From an uncultured Oscillospiraceae bacterium (GTDB lineage Bacteria > Bacillota_A > Clostridia > Oscillospirales > Oscillospiraceae): a stretch of 29,429 nt of DNA. The DNA lies in assembly GCA_910579155.1 (NCBI GenBank), contig CAJTTS010000040.1, positions 1 to 29,429 on the forward strand, given 5' to 3'. Made by a program: the position numbers and the translations under genes. Positions within the stretch are counted from its first letter, which is position 1; every line of letters starts with the position of its first letter. Below, piece after piece: positions 24,578 through 29,429 of this stretch. A model generated the notes under the pieces. That model was not told the DNA's origin. It did not search any database and saw nothing but the letters and a program-made list of their open reading frames with translations.

Positions 24578-24973
24578 TCAGACGCGGCGGCGCTTGGGCG
24601 GACGGCAGCCGTTGTGGGGCACGGGGGTCACGTCTTTGATGAGGGTGACCTCCAGGCCCACGGCCTGCAGCGCCCGGATGGCGGCCTCGCGGCCCTGACC
24701 GGGACCCTTGACGTACACCTCCACGCTCTTCAGGCCGCACTGGTCGATGGCGGCGTTGGCGGCGGTCTCGGCGGCGGTCTGGGCGGCGAAGGGGGTGGAT
24801 TTCCGGGAGCCCCGGAAGCCCATCTCACCGGAGGAAGCCCAGGACAGGGCGTTGCCCTGCATATCGGTGACGGTGATCATGGTGTTGTTGAAGGAGGAAC
24901 GGATATGCACCTGACCCTTCTCCACGTTTTTGCGCTCGCGGCGGCGCTTGATTACTTTTTTGTTAGCAGCCAT
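24578..24973 (-). CDS. rpsK: 30S ribosomal protein S11
   Basis: S11 (131 residues) lies on the platform of the small subunit next to the mRNA exit. Family blocks are complete: a basic N-terminus, [57 protein letters not shown], and the C-terminal [18 protein letters not shown]. Length is normal. ATG 24973 has AAGGAGGG upstream. It lies between rpsM and rpsD in the standard alpha-operon order. Confidence 0.98.
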   Translation of the reverse strand: MAANKKVIKRRRERKNVEKGQVHIRSSFNNTMITVTDMQGNALSWASSGEMGFRGSRKSTPFAAQTAAETAANAAIDQCGLKSVEVYVKGPGQGREAAIRALQAVGLEVTLIKDVTPVPHNGCRPPKRRRV

Positions 24974-24989
24974 GTGACGTTATCCCTCC

Positions 24990-25358
24990 TTACTTCTTCT
25001 TGTTGGCGACGGTGCGCTTGGGACCCTTGCGGGTGCGGGCGTTGGTCTTGGAACGCTGCCCGCGCACGGGGAGGCCTTTGCGATGGCGGACGCCACGGTA
25101 GCAGCCGATTTCGGTCAGGCGCTTGATATCCATCGCCACATTGCGGCGCAGGTCGCCCTCCACGGTGTACTCGTGGCTGATGATCTCACGCAGCTTGGCC
25201 TCCTCGGCGTCGGTCAGGTCCTTCACGCGGGTATCGGGGTTGATGCCCGCCTCCTTGAGGATCTTGCCCGCGCTGGTGCGGCCAATGCCATAAATATAGG
25301 TGAGTCCGATCTCGACTCGCTTTTCCTTCGGCAGATCAATGCCGGCAATACGTGCCAT
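24990..25358 (-). CDS. rpsM: 30S ribosomal protein S13
   Basis: S13 (122 residues) sits at the head of the small subunit and contacts the P-site tRNA and large-subunit bridges. Recognisable parts are [25 protein letters not shown], the [11 protein letters not shown] helix, [11 protein letters not shown], and the basic tail [27 protein letters not shown] in sense. ATG 25358 follows AAAGGAGGGG, with its RBS directly after the rpmJ stop. The order rpmJ-rpsM-rpsK is standard. Confidence 0.98.
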   Translation of the reverse strand: MARIAGIDLPKEKRVEIGLTYIYGIGRTSAGKILKEAGINPDTRVKDLTDAEEAKLREIISHEYTVEGDLRRNVAMDIKRLTEIGCYRGVRHRKGLPVRGQRSKTNARTRKGPKRTVANKKK

Positions 25359-25374
25359 ACTCTATGCCCCTCCT

Positions 25375-25488
25375 TTAACCTTGTCTCTGCTTGTGCTTGG
25401 GGTTTTCGCAAATGACCATAACTTTGCCCTTGCGCTTGATGATCTTGCACTTCTCGCACATGGGCTTGACAGACGGTCTGACTTTCAT
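25375..25488 (-). CDS. rpmJ: 50S ribosomal protein L36
   Basis: L36 (37 residues) is a small zinc-ribbon protein of the large subunit. The reading [20 protein letters not shown] continues to [12 protein letters not shown]11, C14, C27 and H32 form the zinc site, so this is the zinc-containing (C+) form. The ATG at 25488 has GGAGG 8-10 nt upstream. It sits between infA and rpsM, the usual place. Confidence 0.97.
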   Translation of the reverse strand: MKVRPSVKPMCEKCKIIKRKGKVMVICENPKHKQRQG

Positions 25489-25566
25489 ATCGTTAACCTC
25501 CTGTTAATGCCTTGATGGCCCCCGCAAAACCGAAGGCAAGGCCCCGGTCTCGCAGGTCGTGAATCG

Positions 25567-25785
25567 TTACTTGGAACGCCAGGTAATGCGTCCACGGGTC
25601 AGGTCGTAGGGCGACATCTGAACCGTGACTTTATCGCCAGGCAGGATGCGGATGAAGTTCATGCGCAGCTTGCCGGAGATGTGTGCCAGGATAATGTGTC
25701 CATTTCCAATATCCACGTTGAACGTGGTGTTAGGCAGGGCCTCGGTGACGACGCCCTCCAACTCGATCATGTCGTCTTTTGCCAA
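25567..25785 (-). CDS. infA: Translation initiation factor IF-1 (TTG start)
   Basis: IF-1 (72 residues) occupies the ribosomal A site during initiation and helps IF-2 and IF-3. It is one S1/OB fold: [45 protein letters not shown], and the C-terminal [15 protein letters not shown] match the family. The codon at the conserved first residue is TTG (25785-25783). The nearest ATG upstream is out of frame, and GGAGG lies ~10 nt before the TTG. A weak start codon on an initiation-factor gene could reduce or regulate its output. The RBS overlaps the end of the KOW gene, which stops 4 bp before. Confidence 0.95.
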   Translation of the reverse strand: MAKDDMIELEGVVTEALPNTTFNVDIGNGHIILAHISGKLRMNFIRILPGDKVTVQMSPYDLTRGRITWRSK

Positions 25786-25789
25786 AGCG

Positions 25790-26083
25790 TCATACCTCCA
25801 GTTGATCTCGGAACGCGGCCAGCGCCCGTCTCAGTGCCTTGTCCGACAGGGCCTCGCCCTGTTTCAGCGTTTGAATGGCGGGGTGGTCAAACCCATCGGT
25901 GAGCAGCTTCACGTGATTGAAGTCCTTGGCCTTGGGCCGTGCGGCCTTCCGTCGCTTGCCATCGGCCAGCAGGAGCCGCCTCTGCTCCTGGACAACGCCT
26001 ATCACGCAGAACAGCCCGCCCTTGTCCCGTCCGGCCTCGGCGCGGACGATCCAGCCGGTATAATCAGGCATTGTACTGCTCAT
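25790..26083 (-). CDS. KOW-domain RNA-binding protein (L14e-like)
   Basis: This 97-residue basic protein begins with a KOW-type fold: [22 protein letters not shown], a strand-turn with the invariant glycine, followed by [11 protein letters not shown] helical basic part, [17 protein letters not shown], follows. Such KOW/L14e-like proteins are regularly found between map and infA in Clostridia and are thought to be ribosome-associated; the exact role is unknown. The ATG overlaps the map stop (ATGA), so translation is coupled. The stop is 4 bp before the infA start. Confidence 0.85.
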   Translation of the reverse strand: MSSTMPDYTGWIVRAEAGRDKGGLFCVIGVVQEQRRLLLADGKRRKAARPKAKDFNHVKLLTDGFDHPAIQTLKQGEALSDKALRRALAAFRDQLEV

Positions 26084-26853
26084 AAATAGGCCCCGTCCTC
26101 GGTCACAGTGGTGATCTCCGGTCCATTCTCCGTGATGAGCATGGTGTTCTCATAGTGGGCCGTCAGGGAGCCGTCCGCCGACACGGTGGTCCAGCCGTCC
26201 TTGAGCACCTTCACATGCCAGTCCCCGGCGCACACCATGGGCTCCACCGCGATGGCCATGCCCGGCTGGAGCCGGGCTCCGTGGCCGGCGGGCCCGAAGT
26301 TAGGCACCTCCGGCGCCTCGTGGAGCTTGGCGCCCACGCCGTGGCCCACGAAGTCCCGCACCACGGAGTAGCCGTGGGACTCCACGTAGACCTGCACCGT
26401 GTGGGAGATATCGCTGACCCGGTTCCCCGCCTGAGCCTGTTGGAAGCCTTCCCAGAAGCTCTGACGGGTAACCTCAATGAGCCTCCTGGCTTCGTCGGAA
26501 ACCGCCCCACAGGGATAGGTGGCGGCACAGTCGCCGTGAAAACCGTCGATGATGGCCCCCACGTCGATGCTCACGATGTCCCCTTCTTTCAGCACGGTGC
26601 CCTTGGAAGGGATGCCGTGGATGACCACCTCGTTCACCGAGATGCACGCGGAGCCGGGAAAGCCGCCGTACCCCAGAAATGAGGGCTGACCGCCCTTGCT
26701 ACGGATGAACTTGCGCACCGCGTCGTCGATCTCCTTGGTGGTGACGCCGGGACGGACCATGCTACCCGCCAGCGCCCTGGCCTGGGCGGTGACCCGTCCG
26801 GCCCTGCGCATGGCGTCCTGTTCCCGGGGTGACTTCAGCGTAATCAGCTCCAT
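26080..26853 (-). CDS. map: Type I methionine aminopeptidase
   Basis: MetAP (257 residues) removes the initiator Met from nascent proteins. The metal ligands are visible in order: the D of SIDVGAIIDG and the D of FHGDCAATY, the H of FVGHGVGAKLHEAP, the E of VEPMV, and the final E of HYENTMLI. The conserved substrate His appears in VIHGIPS. Frame continues upstream into adk, but ATG 26853 (MELITLKSPREQDAM) is the family start and lies 4 bp after the adk stop. The stop overlaps the KOW gene start. Confidence 0.97.
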   Translation of the reverse strand: MELITLKSPREQDAMRRAGRVTAQARALAGSMVRPGVTTKEIDDAVRKFIRSKGGQPSFLGYGGFPGSACISVNEVVIHGIPSKGTVLKEGDIVSIDVGAIIDGFHGDCAATYPCGAVSDEARRLIEVTRQSFWEGFQQAQAGNRVSDISHTVQVYVESHGYSVVRDFVGHGVGAKLHEAPEVPNFGPAGHGARLQPGMAIAVEPMVCAGDWHVKVLKDGWTTVSADGSLTAHYENTMLITENGPEITTVTEDGAYL

Positions 26854-26857
26854 AGCG

Positions 26858-27490
26858 TCAGATCCCCAGCGTCTCCACCACGGCCTTGGTGGTGGCCTCA
26901 ATGGAGGGCTGGAAGCCCACCGTCTTGAGGATGCCCCGCTGGGCATAGAACTCTTTGAGCGGCTCGGTCTGGCTGTGATACACGTCGAGGCGGCTCTGGA
27001 CCGTCTCGGGCTTGTCGTCGTCCCGCTGGACCAGCGCGCCGCCGCAGGCGTCGCACACACCCTCCGCCTTGGGGGGCGCGGCCACCACATGGTACGTCGC
27101 GCCGCAGGCGGTGCAGGCCCGGCGCCCGGTCATGCGCTTCATGATCTCGCTGTCCGGAACCTCAATGTCCAGCACGCAGTCAAACTTGACGCCCGCGTTT
27201 TCCAGGGCCTCAGCCTGGGGGATGGTGCGGGGCACGCCGTCCAGGATAAACCCGTTCCGGCAATCGGCCTCGCCCAGCCGCTCCACAATGATATCGATGA
27301 TGACCTGGTCGGGCACCAGTTGGCCCGCGTCCATGTAACGCTTGGCCTGGAGTCCCACGGGCGTGCCGTTTTTCACGGCCGCCCGCAGGATGTTGCCTGT
27401 GGAAATGGTGGGAACGCCCAATCGCTCGCTGAGAATGGCGGCCTGGGTCCCCTTGCCGGCGCCGGGGGCGCCGAACATAATCAGCTTCAT
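26858..27490 (-). CDS. adk: Adenylate kinase (zinc-LID form)
   Basis: Adk (210 residues) catalyses ATP + AMP = 2 ADP. The P-loop is [10 protein letters not shown] (7-16), the AMP-binding region ISTGNILR, and the LID domain has C126-x2-C129 and C146-x2-C149, the structural zinc site common in Gram-positive enzymes. One oddity is that the usual DGFPRT reads DGVPRT (84-89), with Val in place of Phe. The neighbouring Arg is kept, so activity is expected. ATG 27490 ([10 protein letters not shown]) is the family start; frame extends seven codons further. It lies between secY and map, as in most spc operons. Confidence 0.97.
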   Translation of the reverse strand: MKLIMFGAPGAGKGTQAAILSERLGVPTISTGNILRAAVKNGTPVGLQAKRYMDAGQLVPDQVIIDIIVERLGEADCRNGFILDGVPRTIPQAEALENAGVKFDCVLDIEVPDSEIMKRMTGRRACTACGATYHVVAAPPKAEGVCDACGGALVQRDDDKPETVQSRLDVYHSQTEPLKEFYAQRGILKTVGFQPSIEATTKAVVETLGI

Positions 27491-27507
27491 ACCGTCCACC
27501 TCACGGC

Positions 27508-28854
27508 TCACTCAAGGAAGCCCTTGTAGTGACGCATCATCAGTTGAGCCTCCAGAGCCTTGACGGTCTCCAGCGCCACGCCCACCACGATGATGACGGA
27601 CGTGCCGCCGATGGACAGGCTGCGGCCCGCGCTGCTACCCAGGGCGTACATGATGTTGCCCACGATGGTGGGCAGCAAGGCCACCACCGCCAGGTAAAGC
27701 GCGCCGAACATGGTGATGCGGGAGATGACCTTGGTCAGGAAGTCGCTGGTGGGCTTGCCGGGCCGGAAGCCGGGCACAAAGCCGCCGTTCTTCTTCAGGT
27801 TGTTGGCCACCTCCACGGGGTTGAACTGGATGGTGTTGTAGAAATAGCTGAACAGCACAATCAGCAGGAAATAGACGATGCAGTAGGGCAGGCCCCGGGT
27901 GTCAAAGACGTCCAGGAAGGTATACCAGCCGGTGCCGGGGGTCCGCGCCGACGGCACGAACATGCCGATGGTGGCGGGGATGGAGGCGATGGACTGGGCA
28001 AAGATGATGGGCAGCACGCCGGACATGTTCACCTTAATGGGCAGGTGGCTGGACTGCCCGCCATACATCTTCCGGCCCACCACCCGCTTGGCGTACTGCA
28101 CGGGGATGCGGCGCTCGGAGTTGTCCATAAACACGATGAACGCCACCAGCAGCAGTATACCGGCCACGATGAGCAGGATAAACGCGGGATGAAGCACCGT
28201 ATTGCTCTTGGGGTCCGCGCCGCTCATCCAGTTGAGCACGCCGCTGTAAATGCCGTACACCATGGAGGGACCGCGGGCTATGATGCCGGCAAACAGGATG
28301 ATGGAGATGCCGTTGCCGATGCCGAACTCGGTGATCTGCTCGCCCAGCCACATGACGAAGGCGGAGCCGGCCACAAAGGCGGTAATGATGACGACGGCGG
28401 GCCACACGCCCTGGGCGGACAGGAAGCTGGCGCCGTTGGAGCCCACCCGGATCATGGTGTAATAGCCGAAGGCCTGGATCAAAGCGATGCCCACGGTGGC
28501 ATAGCGGGTGATGGCAGCGATCTTCTTCTTGCCCTCCTCGCCACCCTCCTTGGACATACGCTCCAGAGCGGGGATGGCGATGGTCAGCAGCTGGATGATG
28601 ATGGAGCTGTTGATATAGGGCTGGATGGACAAGGCGAACACCGTGGCCTGAGAGAAGGCGTCGCCGCTCATCACGTTGAGCAGGCTGAAAATGCTGGCCG
28701 ACTGGGACGTGATATACTGGCTGAGCAGATCGGTGTCGATAAAGGGCACCGGCACCGCGGCGCCCAGCCGGAAGATGAGCAGGGCAAACACGGTGAACAG
28801 CAGCTTGCCGCGCAGCTCCGGCACCTTCCAGGCGTTGCGGATGGTCTGAATCAT
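27508..28854 (-). CDS. secY: Preprotein translocase subunit SecY
   Basis: SecY (448 residues) forms the protein-conducting channel in the cytoplasmic membrane. It has ten hydrophobic spans and landmarks such as the N-terminal [24 protein letters not shown], the plug region after it, [43 protein letters not shown] in sense, and the C-terminal [23 protein letters not shown] segment. The start at 28854 lies 2 bp after the rplO stop, with GGAGGTGAT spanning that stop. This channel must export the two large SLH proteins at the other end of the window. Confidence 0.98.
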   Translation of the reverse strand: MIQTIRNAWKVPELRGKLLFTVFALLIFRLGAAVPVPFIDTDLLSQYITSQSASIFSLLNVMSGDAFSQATVFALSIQPYINSSIIIQLLTIAIPALERMSKEGGEEGKKKIAAITRYATVGIALIQAFGYYTMIRVGSNGASFLSAQGVWPAVVIITAFVAGSAFVMWLGEQITEFGIGNGISIILFAGIIARGPSMVYGIYSGVLNWMSGADPKSNTVLHPAFILLIVAGILLLVAFIVFMDNSERRIPVQYAKRVVGRKMYGGQSSHLPIKVNMSGVLPIIFAQSIASIPATIGMFVPSARTPGTGWYTFLDVFDTRGLPYCIVYFLLIVLFSYFYNTIQFNPVEVANNLKKNGGFVPGFRPGKPTSDFLTKVISRITMFGALYLAVVALLPTIVGNIMYALGSSAGRSLSIGGTSVIIVVGVALETVKALEAQLMMRHYKGFLE

Positions 28855-28856
28855 GC

Positions 28857-29297
28857 TCAGATCACCTCCGCAGTACCGCCCGCCTTTTCGATCTTCTCCT
28901 TGGCAGAGGCGGAGAACGCGGAAGCCCGAACCGTGAGCTTCTTGGTCAATTCCCCGTTGCCCAGGACCTTGACGCCGTACTCACACTTGGAAATGATACC
29001 CTTTTCCAGCAGGTCGCAAACATTGACCACCGCGCCGTCCTCAAACTTGTTCAGGGCGGAGACGTTGATGGCCTCCAGGCGCTTGGCGAAGATGTTGTTG
29101 AAGCCACGCTTGGGCAGACGGCGGGCCAGAGGCATCTGGCCGCCCTCAAACCCGATGCGGACGCCGCCGCCGGAACGGGCCCACTGGCCCTTATGGCCGC
29201 GGCCGGCGGTCTTGCCGTTTCCGGTGCCGGGGCCGCGCCCCTTGCGCTTGCCCACCTGGGTGGAACCGGGGGCGGGAGACAGTTCATGCAGATTCAT
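28857..29297 (-). CDS. rplO: 50S ribosomal protein L15
   Basis: L15 (146 residues) binds 23S rRNA late in large-subunit assembly. The family signature is present: the N-terminal [11 protein letters not shown], a Gly/Lys/Arg-rich stretch [21 protein letters not shown], then [20 protein letters not shown], and the C-terminal [19 protein letters not shown]. Frame extends upstream, but ATG 29297 with AAGGAGG upstream matches the normal start. It follows rpmD by 13 bp. Confidence 0.97.
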   Translation of the reverse strand: MNLHELSPAPGSTQVGKRKGRGPGTGNGKTAGRGHKGQWARSGGGVRIGFEGGQMPLARRLPKRGFNNIFAKRLEAINVSALNKFEDGAVVNVCDLLEKGIISKCEYGVKVLGNGELTKKLTVRASAFSASAKEKIEKAGGTAEVI

Positions 29298-29310
29298 GGT
29301 CGCAACCTCC

Positions 29311-29429
29311 TTAGGCGTTCTCGGTGACCTGGAGCAGGTAACCGATGTGGGCGATCTTGCCCCGGGTAGCCTCATTGTCGGGCTGCACGGTGGTGTCGCC
29401 GATCTTGCGCAGGCCCAGGGCCTCGGCGG
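29311..29429 (-). CDS. rpmD: 50S ribosomal protein L30, C-terminal part
   Basis: The last 39 codons of rpmD enter the window; the start lies beyond it. The reading [18 protein letters not shown], then [17 protein letters not shown], matches the L30 C-terminal half ([10 protein letters not shown]/Q-T-V, then RGKI). L30 is a small protein of the large subunit. It is the most upstream spc-operon gene visible, read leftward towards rplO. Confidence 0.93.
   Translation of the reverse strand, partial: AEALGLRKIGDTTVQPDNEATRGKIAHIGYLLQVTENA

Overview
The window looks like chromosomal DNA from a GC-rich, meso-diaminopimelate-type Gram-positive anaerobe of the Clostridia, most likely an Oscillospiraceae (Flavonifractor/Pseudoflavonifractor-like) bacterium. 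This placement is inferred from several features: a MurE tail with the DNPR motif, a GatCAB amidotransferase operon, an spc/alpha ribosomal operon carrying the clostridial adk-map-KOW-infA-rpmJ order, very large SLH-domain surface proteins, and a lysine riboswitch in front of an NhaC-type transporter. No tRNA, rRNA, CRISPR array, transposase, integrase or reverse transcriptase was seen.

Region 1 (1-9747) is the unusual part. After the last ~93 codons of murE lies a large inverted duplication. Each arm (about 264-4603 and 5245-9724) holds a 1,225-1,262-residue SLH surface protein, a shared convergent terminator, and a small phage-tail-fibre-like protein of 126-139 residues starting MQHTDKYQLNLI. 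Each small gene has a leader hairpin that buries its Shine-Dalgarno sequence, and the two hairpins differ by a compensatory base-pair change. The SLH genes are divergent around a ~0.8 kb non-coding centre. That centre contains a good promoter only on the left-hand side, a cluster of TTGCAC motifs, a long A/T-tract inverted repeat and a 28-bp GC-rich tandem repeat. Blocks inside the two SLH genes are identical over more than 180 and more than 360 bp while other blocks differ strongly, suggesting gene conversion or recombination.

Region 2 (9.7-14.1 kb) holds a two-gene unit: a cytoplasmic BMP-type binding protein with an N-terminal ParB-like segment, overlapped by a metallophosphoesterase. Convergent to it is a sodium:alanine/glycine symporter. 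Region 3 (14.2-17.6 kb) is the gatCAB operon for Gln-tRNA(Gln)/Asn-tRNA(Asn) formation, read leftward from a strong promoter with a terminator-like leader hairpin. Region 4 (17.6-20.1 kb) has a type-4 uracil-DNA glycosylase, a tandem OB-fold SSB-like protein and two small unknown proteins. Region 5 (20.1-22.2 kb) is a lysine-riboswitch-controlled NhaC-family transporter with an added extracellular Cys4 segment.

Region 6 (22.3-29.4 kb, leftward) is the translation operon rpmD-rplO-secY-adk-map-KOW-infA-rpmJ-rpsM-rpsK-rpsD-rpoA-rplQ. It has a TTG start on infA and an unusual 247-bp gap with a 19-codon ORF between rpoA and rplQ.
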